Of a stretch of DNA of 64,000 bases, positions 45,114 through 53,590 are shown one piece after another. Position numbers and translations under genes: made by a program. Numbering within the stretch: position 1 is the stretch's first letter; each line of letters begins with the position of its first letter. The notes below the pieces were generated by a model. It was not told where the DNA came from. It saw nothing but the letters and a program-made list of their open reading frames with translations, and made no database searches. Source of the stretch: Streptomyces eurocidicus (GTDB taxonomy: Bacteria; Actinomycetota; Actinomycetes; Streptomycetales; Streptomycetaceae); contig NZ_LGUI01000014.1 of assembly GCF_002891295.1 (NCBI RefSeq), positions 147,095 through 211,094 on the forward strand. Reading direction: 5' to 3'.

Positions 45114-46721
45114 ATGGAACCGCAAGGCCCGCAAGGGACGATCACCGTGGAGCGGGCCCTCGGACTGCCCGCCCTGCGCAAGGGGCTGCCCGAGGTGGTG
45201 GCCGCGGGCGACCGGCTGGACCGGCCGGTGCGCTGGGTGCACGCCGGCGAGTCGCCCCACATCGCCACCCTCCTCAAGGGCGGGGAGCTGCTGCTGACCA
45301 CCGGGCTGGGGCTGGGCAGCCGCCCGGCCGAGCAGCGCGGCTTCGTCCGCGGGCTGGCGGAGCGGGGCATCGCGGCGCTGGTGGTGGAGCTGGGGGCGCG
45401 GTTCGCGACCCTGCCGGCCGCGGTGGTGGACACGGCGCGCTCGTACGGGCTGCCGCTGGTCCAGCTGCACCGGGAGGTGCCGTTCGTCGCGGTGACCGAG
45501 GAGATCCACACCGAGCTGGTCAACGAGCACTACGCCCTGCTGCGGCGGGTCGACGAGGTGCACCGGCGGTGTACGGAGGTACTGCTGGGCGGGGGCGGGG
45601 CGCCGGAGGTGCTGCGGCTGTTCGCGGAGTTCACGGGCAACCCGGTCTTCCTGGGCACCCCTGAGGGGCGGCTGCTGTACGCGGCCGGGCCCGCGGGTCC
45701 GCCGGGCGCGGCCGACCCCTTGCAGGTGTGGGACGGGCTGCGGGGCGCCTCGCTGGCCGGGGCCCTGGTCGCCGATCTGCCCGGGGGCGAGGGTCCGGGG
45801 CCCGGCGCCGCCGTACGGACGCGGCTGACCGTACTGCCGGTGAACGCCCCGCTCGCGCCCGTGCACCGGCTCGCGGCGGAGCGGACGGCCGGGCTGCTGG
45901 CGGTGGTGCTGCTCCAGGCCCGGCAGGAGGAGGAACTGGCGGCGCGCGGCCGGGGCGACTTCCTGTGCGACCTCGCCGAGGGGCGCGTGGACCCGGCGGA
46001 GGCCCCGGCGCAGGCCCGCGTCCTGGGCTTCCGGCCGGGTTCCGGGCCGCTGCTGCCGATGGTGCTGCGGCCGGCCACGGGCGAGGTGCCGGCGGACAGC
46101 TGGGCCGCGCTGACGTGCGCGGTGCAGGAGGAGCTGACGGCGGTGGGGGTGCCGGTGCTGCTGGGCGTCCGGCTGCCGGAGGGCCGGATACCGCTGCTGG
46201 TCGGGCTACGGGAGGAGGCCGAACGGTCCCCGGTCGCCGGGCGGGTGGCCGGTGCACTGCGGGCGGGCGCGGAACGAGTCGGGGTACGGCGCCCGGTGGT
46301 GGTGGCCGGGGCGGCGACCGCGTGGGCGGCGGCGGGGGCGGGACTGCGCCATGCCGCGGAGGCGGCGACGGCGGCGCAGGGTCTGCCGGACCGGCCCTGG
46401 CACGACGTACGGCGGCTCGACGTGGACGTCCTGCTGTGGCGGCTGCGCTCGCAGGGCGACCTGGCGGCGTTCGTGGACCGGGTGCTCGGCCCGCTCCTCG
46501 CCCACGACGGGGCGTCCCGCCCGGCGCTGCTGCCGACCCTGGAGTCGTACCTGGCACACGCGGGCCGCAAGGCGGAGACGGCGCGCGACCTCCATCTCAA
46601 CCGGCAGACGCTGTACGACAGGCTGGGGCGGATCTCACGGCTGCTGGGGACGGACCTGGAGGACCCGCAGGTGGTGCTGTCGGTGGGGCTGGCGTTGCGG
46701 GCGCGGAGACATATGGGGTGA
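45114..46721 (+). CDS. PucR-family transcriptional regulator
   Basis: A 535-residue regulator. The N-terminal PUR domain (TITVERALGLPALRKGLPEV, LDRPVRWVHAGESPHIATLL, GELLLTTGLGLG) senses a ligand, classically a purine catabolite. A central GGDEF-like segment follows (about 290-410), and the C-terminus is the helix-turn-helix LESYLAHAGRKAETARDLHL then NRQTLYDRLGRISRLLG. It is divergent from the MFS gene and may regulate it and itself. The ATG at 45114 starts the domain; the frame extends 21 codons upstream. Confidence 0.88.
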   Translation: MEPQGPQGTITVERALGLPALRKGLPEVVAAGDRLDRPVRWVHAGESPHIATLLKGGELLLTTGLGLGSRPAEQRGFVRGLAERGIAALVVELGARFATLPAAVVDTARSYGLPLVQLHREVPFVAVTEEIHTELVNEHYALLRRVDEVHRRCTEVLLGGGGAPEVLRLFAEFTGNPVFLGTPEGRLLYAAGPAGPPGAADPLQVWDGLRGASLAGALVADLPGGEGPGPGAAVRTRLTVLPVNAPLAPVHRLAAERTAGLLAVVLLQARQEEELAARGRGDFLCDLAEGRVDPAEAPAQARVLGFRPGSGPLLPMVLRPATGEVPADSWAALTCAVQEELTAVGVPVLLGVRLPEGRIPLLVGLREEAERSPVAGRVAGALRAGAERVGVRRPVVVAGAATAWAAAGAGLRHAAEAATAAQGLPDRPWHDVRRLDVDVLLWRLRSQGDLAAFVDRVLGPLLAHDGASRPALLPTLESYLAHAGRKAETARDLHLNRQTLYDRLGRISRLLGTDLEDPQVVLSVGLALRARRHMG

Positions 46722-47439
46722 GGGGCGGGTGTGCCGGGGGCGGGCATCGTTCCCTGCCCACCCTCAGGGCCGCGCCGGTAGGCGGCCCTGCCGCGCGGGG
46801 GCTCTTCTCCACGCGGGGGCTGCCTGCCGCCCGGGGCGGAGCCCGGTCCGGGCGGCGCCCCGGGCGGGAACGGCCCGGGCGGGAACGGCCCGGAAGGGCT
46901 CCGGCCTCGGCGAGAACCGGCCCGGGCAGGACCGGGCCATGCGTGCTCCGGCCGGGCCGAAACCAGCCCAGGCACGTTCCAGCCCCGGCGAGAACCGGAC
47001 CGAGGGAACCGAACCGGCCCGGGCCCAGACCCGGACGGAAACCGCGGGCCAGGTGGGAACCGGCCCAGGCAGGCTCCGGCCCAGGCAGGAACGGCCCGGA
47101 AGGGCCCCGACCTCGGCGAGAACCGGCCCGGGCAGGACCGGGCCATGCGTGCTCCGGCCGGGCCGAAACCAGCCCAGGCACGTTCCAGCCCCGGCGAGAA
47201 CCGGACCGAGGGAACCGAACCGGCCCCGGCCCAGACCCGGACGGAAACCGCAGGCCAGGTGGGAACCGGCCCGGAGAGACAGCCCGGAAGGGCAGCCCGG
47301 CCCGGGCCCGCCCGGGGTCGGCCCGTCCGGCGGTCGGGGACGCCGCGCGGTACGGGCGGGACAGGGGGCCGGGGGCGGAGCCCCGCCACGCGGCGGAGCC
47401 GCGCATCGGGTGCGGCGGGCAGGGGAGAAAACCCCTCCC
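46722..47439. repeat. Gene-free 206-bp tandem duplication plus mosaic repeat remnant
   Basis: Two nearly identical units run from about 46881 to 47086 and from 47087 to 47275 (period 206 bp, seen from the ATGCGTGCTCC motif at 46939 and 47145). Each is built from shorter GGCGAGAACCGGCCCGGGCA-type pieces. A partial mosaic repeat (GGGGGCGGAGCCCCG and others) follows at about 47360-47435. Open frames cross it on both strands, but none starts with an SD. It lies between convergent stops. Confidence 0.8.
46881..47275. repeat. 206-bp tandem duplication
   Basis: The copies differ at a handful of bases, for example CGGCCTCGG against CGACCTCGG and GGGCCCAGAC against CGGCCCAGAC. The similarity suggests a recent duplication. 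Confidence 0.88.
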
Positions 47440-48561
47440 TCATCCCCTCCCCGCGGCCAATTCGTCGTAGACGCTCAGGACATGGGCCACGGTGTCGTCC
47501 TCCGAAGGCCAGGTCGCCGCCTGCGCGAAGCCGGCCGCCACCAGCGCCGCCCGCCGGTCCGGGTCGCCGAGGAGCCGGGTGACCGCGGCGGAGAGCGCGG
47601 CGGCGTCGCCGTAGGGGACGAGTTCGGCCGCGTCGCCGACCAGGTCCGGGACGCCGCCGACGGCCGTCGCGACCAGCGGGACGCCCGCGTGCAGGGCCTC
47701 CTGGGCGAGCACCGAGCGGGCCTCCCAGCGGCTGGAGAGGATCGCGACGTCGGCCGTGGCCAGCAGCTCGGGCACGTCGTCCCGGCGGCCCACGAGCCGT
47801 ACGGGCAGCCCCTCCGTCTCGATCCGGCGCTGGAGCTCCGGCCGCTCCCGGCCCTCGCCGGCCACGATGAGCAGGGGTTCGGGGTCGAGTTCCCGCCAGT
47901 CCCGGGCGGCGTCGAGGAGCGGGCCGTGGCCCCGGTCGGGGTCGAGCCTGCCGACGGTGACCAGCAGCGGCCGGGCGACGGCGCCCAGTTCGGCGCGGGC
48001 CTTGTGGCGGCGCGGTTCGTCGTCGTCGGGCGTGGGGCGGGGCGGGGGCACGGCGACGGGGGCGAGCCGGGCGTCGCGGGCGCCGCGCTGCCGGGCCCGG
48101 TCGACGAGGTCGGCGGTCACACCGAGGACGACCGCCGCGGCCCGCGCGGCCCGGCGCTCCATCAGCCGTACGAACTGGGCCCGCGCGCCCGCCGCGCGGA
48201 CCTTGGTGTGCCAGGTGACGACGAGGGGCGTACGGCGCCCGCGCAGCGCCAGGGCCGCGAGCACCGCGGACCGCAGCCCGTGGGCGTGCACCACGTCGGC
48301 TTCGCTGCTCGCCGCCCGGATCCCGGCGACGGTCTGGGCGTCGGTGCCGGTCCCCAGCGGCGCGAAGGCGGCTCCGGCGCCGGCGAAACCGTACCCCTCC
48401 CCGGTGCCCCGGGGCGCGCAGACCGTGACCTTCAGCCCCCGCGCCACCAGCCCGGCGGCCAGCGACCGCACATGTGCCCCGCTGCCCGCGCCCCCACCGC
48501 CCAGCACTTGCACGGCGTGCAGGGGCGGTCGCCCGTGCGGCGGTACGGGTGTGCTGCTCAC
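47440..48561 (-). CDS. Glycosyltransferase family 4
   Basis: A 373-residue GT-B enzyme. The N-terminal domain has LHAVQVLGGGGAGSGAHVRS and VVHAHGLRSAVLAALALRG; the donor domain has LLVTVGRLDPDRGHGPLLDA, LIVAGEGRERPELQRRIETE, VRLVGRRDDVPELLATADV and the E-x7-E pair in SSRWEARSVLAQEALHAGVP. The GTG at 48561 follows AGGAG by 11 nt and fits the start of the conserved domain; the frame runs 47 codons upstream. This Streptomyces family lies next to recN. Acceptor and sugar unknown. Confidence 0.85.
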   Translation of the reverse strand: MSSTPVPPHGRPPLHAVQVLGGGGAGSGAHVRSLAAGLVARGLKVTVCAPRGTGEGYGFAGAGAAFAPLGTGTDAQTVAGIRAASSEADVVHAHGLRSAVLAALALRGRRTPLVVTWHTKVRAAGARAQFVRLMERRAARAAAVVLGVTADLVDRARQRGARDARLAPVAVPPPRPTPDDDEPRRHKARAELGAVARPLLVTVGRLDPDRGHGPLLDAARDWRELDPEPLLIVAGEGRERPELQRRIETEGLPVRLVGRRDDVPELLATADVAILSSRWEARSVLAQEALHAGVPLVATAVGGVPDLVGDAAELVPYGDAAALSAAVTRLLGDPDRRAALVAAGFAQAATWPSEDDTVAHVLSVYDELAAGRG

Positions 48562-48911
48562 GCGGGTGGACGCTCCTGTTCCGGCGGCGGGCGGGGAGGG
48601 CGGCTGGGGAACCGCGCCCAGGATGCCAGCAGGCACCGACATCCGGGCACCACCGTCTCGCGGGTTGGCCGCCTTACCTCGCCCACGTATCCGCGGATTC
48701 ACTCACATAGGTGATTCTCAACGCCTCTCGCGGCGAGGCGCCACCGCGCCCCGGATTCCTCGCCGGACGGGCTGATTTCAGCTCGTCCGGCGCTTGAGGA
48801 CACCGCGCGGAGCGCGGAAAAGGGGGGCCCGGGGCGCCGGCCCCGGTTCGGGAAGGGGCGGGTAGGGGAAAGGCCCCGCGCAGCGGCACCCGGCACCCGG
48901 CACCCCACCGC
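48562..48911. repeat. Gene-free stretch with mosaic repeat copy 4
   Basis: The core hairpin around 48761-48792 (CGCCGGACGGGCTGA arm, one mismatch) is followed by the CACCGCGCGGAGCGCGG and GGGAAGGGGCGGGTAGGGGA modules up to about 48880. It lies directly after the recN stop. The part nearer the glycosyltransferase holds its leader; nothing else is visible. Confidence 0.75.
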
Positions 48912-50681
48912 TCAGCCCCGCGCCAGCGGCCCCCGCGCCGCCGCCAGCAATTCCTCCGCATGAGCCCTGGCCAGCTGGGAATCCTCCTGGCCGGCCAGCA
49001 TGCGGGAGAGTTCGCGGACCCGGTCCTCGCCCTCCATCGCCTTGACGCCGCTCCGGGTCACCGAGCCCTCGTGGGTCTTCTCCACGACCAGGTGGCGGTC
49101 GGCGAAGGCGGCGACCTGCGGGAGGTGGGTGACGACCACGACCTGGGCGGTGCGGGCCAGGCGGGCCAGGCGGCGGCCGACCTCCACGGCCGCCTTGCCG
49201 CCGACGCCCGCGTCGACCTCGTCGAAGAGGTACGTCGGCACGGGGTCGGAGCCCGCGAAGACGACCTCCACGGCGAGCATGACGCGCGAGAGCTCACCGC
49301 CCGAGGCGCCCTTGGCGATGGGCCGCGGCTGCGCCCCCGGGTGCGGGGTGAGGTAGAGCTCGACCTCGTCCACGCCGTGCGGGCCGTACGCCACGGCCCG
49401 GCCGCCGACCTCGACGCCGTTCACGGCGTTCTCCGCGTCCGCCACCTCGGTCTGCCGGATGGCGAAGGTGACCCGCGCGTGCGGCATGGCCAGCTCGGCG
49501 AGCTCGGCCGTGACCGCCCCGGCGAACCGCTCCGCCGCCTCCGCGCGCGCGTCGGTCAGCGCCTGCGCCAGCCCGCCCAGTTCGGCCCGGAGCGCGTCCC
49601 GCTCCGCGGTCAGCTCCTCGATGCGCTCGTCGTCGCCCTCCAGGGCGCCCAGCCGCTCGGCGCCCTCCTCGGCCCAGGCGAGCACCCCGGCGATGTCCGC
49701 CCCGTACTTGCGCGTCAGATGGGTCAGCGCCGCCCGGCGCTCCTCCACGGCCGCGAGCCGCAGGGGGTCCGCGTCGAGGTCGGAGGTGTAGCCCGCGAGC
49801 TCACCGGCCACGTCGGACAGCAGGATGCCGATCTCGCCGATCCGGTCCGCGAGCGCGGCGAGCGCCGGGTCGTGGGAGCGCACGGCCTCCACCGCGCGCT
49901 GCGCGCCCGCCACCAGCGTCGCCGCGTCCATGCCCGCCGGGTCCTCCGGGTTCCCGGCGAGGGCCGCGTGCGCGGCGGACGCGGCGGAGGCCAGCGCCTC
50001 CGCGTGCCCCAGCCGCGACGCCTCCGCGGCCAGCTCGGCGTCCTCGCCGGGCAGCGGCTCGACGGCGGCCACCTCGTCCAGCCCGAAGCGCAGCAGGTCC
50101 GCCTCCTGCGCCCGCTCGCGGGCCCGCGTGGTCAGCTCCGTCAGCTCGGTGGCGACGGCCCGCAGCCGGCGGTAGGCGCCCGCGTACTTGGCGAGCGGCA
50201 CGGACACCGCGTCGCCCGCGTACCGGTCGAGTGCCTGGCGCTGCCGGGCCGGGCGCAGCAGCCCCTGCTGGTCCGTCTGCCCGTGCACCGCCACCAGGTC
50301 GTCGGCCAGCTCGGCGAGCAGCCCCACGGGCACGCTCCGGCCGCCCAGGTGGGCGCGGGAGCGGCCTTCCGCGGAGAGGGTGCGGCTGATGAGCAGCGTG
50401 CCGTCGTCCAGCTCGGCGCCCGCCTCCTCGGCCCGTACGGCCACGGACGACCGGCGGTCGACGGCGATCCTCCCCTCGACCACCGCGGACTTGGCGCCGA
50501 TGCGCACCAGCGCGGGGTCGGCGCGCCCGCCGAGCAGCAGCCCGAGGCTGGTGACGACCATGGTCTTGCCCGCGCCGGTCTCACCGGTGACGGCGGTGAA
50601 GCCGGGCGACAGCTCGACCACCGCGTCATCGATGACGCCCAAGGACCGGATCCGCATCTCCTCCAACACGGATACGACCAT
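48912..50681 (-). CDS. recN: DNA repair protein RecN
   Basis: A 589-residue SMC-like ATPase that acts early in double-strand break repair. The N-terminal Walker A is TGETGAGKTMVV (residues 32-43), with the family's GLLLGGRAD following. A coiled-coil arm spans about 150-360. The C-terminal half has the ABC signature KGASGGELSRVMLA and Walker B YLFDEVDAGVGG, then VVVTHLPQVAAFAD. The ATG at 50681 is my choice; an in-frame ATG at MRIRSLG, 8 codons on, has a GGAGGAG directly in front. It follows nadK across a 374-bp repeat-containing gap. Confidence 0.95.
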   Translation of the reverse strand: MVVSVLEEMRIRSLGVIDDAVVELSPGFTAVTGETGAGKTMVVTSLGLLLGGRADPALVRIGAKSAVVEGRIAVDRRSSVAVRAEEAGAELDDGTLLISRTLSAEGRSRAHLGGRSVPVGLLAELADDLVAVHGQTDQQGLLRPARQRQALDRYAGDAVSVPLAKYAGAYRRLRAVATELTELTTRARERAQEADLLRFGLDEVAAVEPLPGEDAELAAEASRLGHAEALASAASAAHAALAGNPEDPAGMDAATLVAGAQRAVEAVRSHDPALAALADRIGEIGILLSDVAGELAGYTSDLDADPLRLAAVEERRAALTHLTRKYGADIAGVLAWAEEGAERLGALEGDDERIEELTAERDALRAELGGLAQALTDARAEAAERFAGAVTAELAELAMPHARVTFAIRQTEVADAENAVNGVEVGGRAVAYGPHGVDEVELYLTPHPGAQPRPIAKGASGGELSRVMLAVEVVFAGSDPVPTYLFDEVDAGVGGKAAVEVGRRLARLARTAQVVVVTHLPQVAAFADRHLVVEKTHEGSVTRSGVKAMEGEDRVRELSRMLAGQEDSQLARAHAEELLAAARGPLARG

Positions 50682-51055
50682 ACGAGGTTCCGGGGCCGCC
50701 TCGCGACGGCTCCCCCTTCCGGTCGCCCCGGAGAGCGGCTCACCACCGTTCCGGGTGAGGCTCCCGGGCCTTCCGCAAACCGGGGCAAGGGCGGGCACGA
50801 CGGGTCTTTCCCCGGCCCGCCCCTTCCCGCTCCCGGGGCTCCGCCCCGGACCCCGGCCCTCAAATGCCGGACAGGCCGAGTCGCCGCCGTCCCGGGGAAG
50901 AGAGTCGGCCTCGGCACAGGGCAAGCCCCGGGCCCAGGGACGGCCGGCATCGGGCAGGCGGAATATCCAGCCTGGCTGGGGGCACCTCCCAGCGGTAGCC
51001 GGGGGAGCTCAAGGCCACCGCACGGCAGCACGGAAAGGCAACCCGGAGCGGAACC
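50682..51055. repeat. Gene-free stretch with mosaic repeat copy 5
   Basis: Modules seen are CCCCGGCCCGCCCCTTCCCG (about 50811), GGGGCTCCGCCCC, a degenerate CTCAAATGCCGGAC arm and the CACCTCCCAGCGGTAGCCGG hairpin module near 50985-51010. It stands between nadK and recN, directly after the nadK stop. No gene is visible. Confidence 0.75.
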
Positions 51056-52036
51056 CTAGTGCGGCGCGCCCCGCCAGCCGGCGACCGGCAGCGCGAACTT
51101 CGCCACCAGCCGGTCCGTGAAGGACGCGTGGTGCAGCCGCGCCAGCCGCACCGGCACCGCCCCCCGCCGGACCTCCACCCGCGCGCCGGCCGGCAGCTCG
51201 ACCGTGCGGCGGCCGTCGCACCACAGGACCCCGTTGGGCGTCTGCGGCTGCACCTCGACCGCGAGGACCGAGTCCGGCGCCGTCACCAGCGGCTTGGCGA
51301 AGAGCGCGTGCGCGCTGATGGGCACCATCAGCAGCGCCTCCACCTCCGGCCAGACCACCGGACCGCCCGCCGAGAAGGCGTACGCCGTGGAGCCGGTCGG
51401 GGTCGCGCAGACGACGCCGTCGCCGCCGAACCGGGACACCGGCCGGCCGTCGACCTCGGTGACGACCTCCAGCAGCCGCTCCCGCGCCGCCTTCTCCACG
51501 GACGCCTCGTTGAGCGCCCAGTCGGTGTGTACGACGTGCCCGTCGGTCCGGACGAGGACGTCGAGCGTCATCCGCTCCTCGACCTCGTAGGCGCGGGTCA
51601 CGACCCGGTCGACGACCTTGTCGAGGTCGTCGCGCTCGGCCTCGGCGAGGAAGCCGACGCGGCCGAGGTTGACGCCCAGCATCGGCACCCCGGAGCGCCG
51701 TGCGAACTCCGCGCCGCGCAGCAGGGTGCCGTCACCGCCGAGCACGATCAGCAGCTCGCAGCCGGCCAGGACGTCCGGCCTGCCCGGTCCGGCCTCGACG
51801 AGCTCCACCGAGGCCGGCAGCGGCAGGTCCGCGGCCTCCTCGGCGAGGACCCGCACCCCGATGCCGCAGCGCAGCAGTCCCTGGACGACGAGTTCGGCGC
51901 TGCGGATGGCCGCCGGGCGGCCGGTGTGTGCGAGCAGGAAGACGGTACGGCCGGCCTCGGTGGCCTCCCCAGCCACTCCCGCCTCGTTCCGTACCTGTGC
52001 TGCTGCTGTCTCGGATGCTGCTTCTGAAGTGGTCAA
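51056..52036 (-). CDS. nadK: NAD kinase
   Basis: A 326-residue ATP-NAD kinase that makes NADP. Motifs: LLIVLGGDGTLLRGAEFA (the GGDGT metal and nucleotide site), MLGVNLGRVGFLAEAE, DWALNEASVEKA (the NE/D motif), and VCATPTGSTAYAFSAGGPVV. The first 28 residues are an Ala/Glu-rich extension. The TTG start overlaps the tlyA stop (TTGA), so it is translationally coupled, the common actinobacterial tlyA-nadK-recN order. Confidence 0.95.
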   Translation of the reverse strand: MTTSEAASETAAAQVRNEAGVAGEATEAGRTVFLLAHTGRPAAIRSAELVVQGLLRCGIGVRVLAEEAADLPLPASVELVEAGPGRPDVLAGCELLIVLGGDGTLLRGAEFARRSGVPMLGVNLGRVGFLAEAERDDLDKVVDRVVTRAYEVEERMTLDVLVRTDGHVVHTDWALNEASVEKAARERLLEVVTEVDGRPVSRFGGDGVVCATPTGSTAYAFSAGGPVVWPEVEALLMVPISAHALFAKPLVTAPDSVLAVEVQPQTPNGVLWCDGRRTVELPAGARVEVRRGAVPVRLARLHHASFTDRLVAKFALPVAGWRGAPH

Positions 52037-52854
52037 CGGGGCCCCTCCGCCACTGCACGGTCAACGTCCGCCGGATCCAGTTCAGGCGCTCCGGCGCGCA
52101 GCCACAGAAAGTACTCGACGTTGCCCGAGGGTCCGGGCAGCGGGCTCGCGGTCACGCCCAGGACGCCGAGTCCGAGGGCCGCCGCCTGCCCCGCGACCGT
52201 GCGGACGGCCTCGGCCCGCAGCTGGGTACTGCGCACCACGCCGCCGGTGCCGAGCCGCTCCTTGCCCACCTCGAACTGCGGCTTGACCATGAGGACCAGG
52301 TCCGCGTCGGGCGCGGCGCAGCGCACCAGGGCGGGCAGCACGAGACCGAGCGGGATGAAGGACAGGTCGCCGACGACGAGGTCGGCCGGCCGGTCGTCGA
52401 TCTGGTCGAGCGTCAACTCGCGGACGTTCGTACGGTCCTTCACGGTGACCCGGTCGTCGCTCTGGAGGGACCAGGCGAGCTGTCCGTAGCCGACGTCCAC
52501 GGCGACGACGTGGGCCGCGCCCGCGCGCAGCAGGACGTCGGTGAAGCCGCCCGTGGAGGCGCCGGCGTCCAGCGCCCGGCGGCCCTCGATCTTGAGCCCC
52601 TCGGGCACGAAGGCGGCGAAGGCGCCCGCGAGCTTGTGGCCGCCGCGGGACACGTAGTCGGGGTCGTTCTCGTCCTGGGTGACGACGACGGCCGCGCTGA
52701 TCTCCACCTGGGTGGCGGCCTTGGTCGCGACGGCGCCGCCGACCGTCACCCGGCCCGCGGCGATCAGCTGGCTCGCGTGCTCGCGGGAGCGGGCGAGTTT
52801 CCGGCGCACCAGCTCGGCGTCGAGTCGGCTGCGGCGCGGGCGGGTCACTGCCAC
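52033..52854 (-). CDS. tlyA: TlyA-family rRNA 2'-O-methyltransferase
   Basis: A 273-residue methyltransferase. An S4 RNA-binding domain (RLDAELVRRKLARSREHASQ, GRVTVGG) precedes an FtsJ-type SAM domain with ALDAGASTGGFTDVLL (motif I) and VVAVDVGYGQLAW, then DLVVGDLSFIPL and MVKPQFEVGKE. In mycobacteria TlyA methylates 16S and 23S rRNA and confers capreomycin sensitivity; the same activity is likely here. The GTG start has AGGAG 11 nt upstream, and that SD lies inside the last codons of the small upstream gene. Coupled to nadK. Confidence 0.93.
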   Translation of the reverse strand: MAVTRPRRSRLDAELVRRKLARSREHASQLIAAGRVTVGGAVATKAATQVEISAAVVVTQDENDPDYVSRGGHKLAGAFAAFVPEGLKIEGRRALDAGASTGGFTDVLLRAGAAHVVAVDVGYGQLAWSLQSDDRVTVKDRTNVRELTLDQIDDRPADLVVGDLSFIPLGLVLPALVRCAAPDADLVLMVKPQFEVGKERLGTGGVVRSTQLRAEAVRTVAGQAAALGLGVLGVTASPLPGPSGNVEYFLWLRAGAPELDPADVDRAVAEGPR

Positions 52855-52861
52855 GGGTGGT

Positions 52862-53174
52862 TCAGCTCCTGTTGTCGTACGGGGCGGGGGCGCCGGACGG
52901 CGCGGGTGGTCCCGGGTGCCGGTCGAGCGCGGTGAGCGCGTCGCGCAGGCCCCGGTGTACATCCTCGTACACCTCCAGGTGGCCGCTCGCGGCGAGGTGG
53001 TCGGCGTCGGCCAGCCGACGGAGCCGGTCGTCCACCGCGGCGTCCCCGGTGGGCGCGCGGTCGACGCCGAGCGGCCGCGGCCCGGCGCCGGCCGGGTCCC
53101 GGGGCCTCGGTGGCGGGCGCGTGCGCCGCCTCGCCCGGCGGCTCGTCCGGCACCCCGCTCATCGCTTCGCTCAT
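52862..53174 (-). CDS. Small conserved protein upstream of tlyA, with frame switch
   Basis: The C-terminal 70 codons (LGVDRAPTGDAAVDDRLRRL, ADADHLAASGHLEVYEDVHR, GLRDALTALDR, ending APYDNRS) have clear coding bias and an amphipathic helical pattern. The N-terminus (SEAMSGVPDEPPGEAAHAPA) starts at an ATG at 53174 but lies in another frame; the total of 313 nt is one too many for one frame. The switch falls in the GC-only stretch near 53070-53105. Either an indel error or a real mutation. No function known. Eight bp separate it from tlyA. Confidence 0.6.
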
Positions 53175-53242
53175 GCCCCCGACGCTACCTTGGAACGGTG
53201 CCTGTGCGGCGTACGCGATCCCCTGAGGTAGCGTCCCTCCCA

Positions 53243-53590
53243 ATGGCGACCATCGAGGAGTGCCGAGACGCACTCGACCGGCTGGCGGAGAACCTCGCGG
53301 GGGCGAGCGGCGACCTCCGCGACGCCGCCGCGCCCGACCGCTCGCTCAGCTGTCACCTCTCCGACCTCGACACGACCTTCGTGGGCCATCTCGCGGGCGG
53401 CCACATCCAGGACGTGCGGACCGTCCCGGGCACCCCCGAGCGGCGCTCGGAGATCGCCCTGACGATGACGGGCGACGACCTGGTGGCGCTGGTGGACGGC
53501 CGGCTGAACTTCGCGAAAGCGTGGGCCGGCGGCCGGGTCAGGGTGCAGGCGAGCCTGCGGGACGTGCTGCGCCTGCGGAAGCTGCTGTAG
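53243..53590 (+). CDS. SCP2-like sterol-carrier domain protein
   Basis: A 115-residue protein that looks like a single SCP2-type lipid-binding domain: EECRDALDRLAENLAGASGD, SCHLSDLDTTFVGHLAGGHI, SEIALTMTGDDLVALVDGRL, FAKAWAGGRVRVQASLRDVL, ending LRLRKLL. These domains bind lipids or act as modules in other enzymes; the ligand is unknown. The ATG is placed where coding bias starts, and no strong SD is seen. It is divergent from the small gene before tlyA, and its last 53 bp overlap the 3' end of the convergent iron-transport ATPase gene. Confidence 0.75.
   Translation: MATIEECRDALDRLAENLAGASGDLRDAAAPDRSLSCHLSDLDTTFVGHLAGGHIQDVRTVPGTPERRSEIALTMTGDDLVALVDGRLNFAKAWAGGRVRVQASLRDVLRLRKLL

Noticed and set aside
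46722..47430. Long Pro/Gly/Arg-rich frames on both strands of the 206-bp duplication
   Set aside because: Repeated low-complexity peptides on both strands with no start signals point to non-coding DNA.
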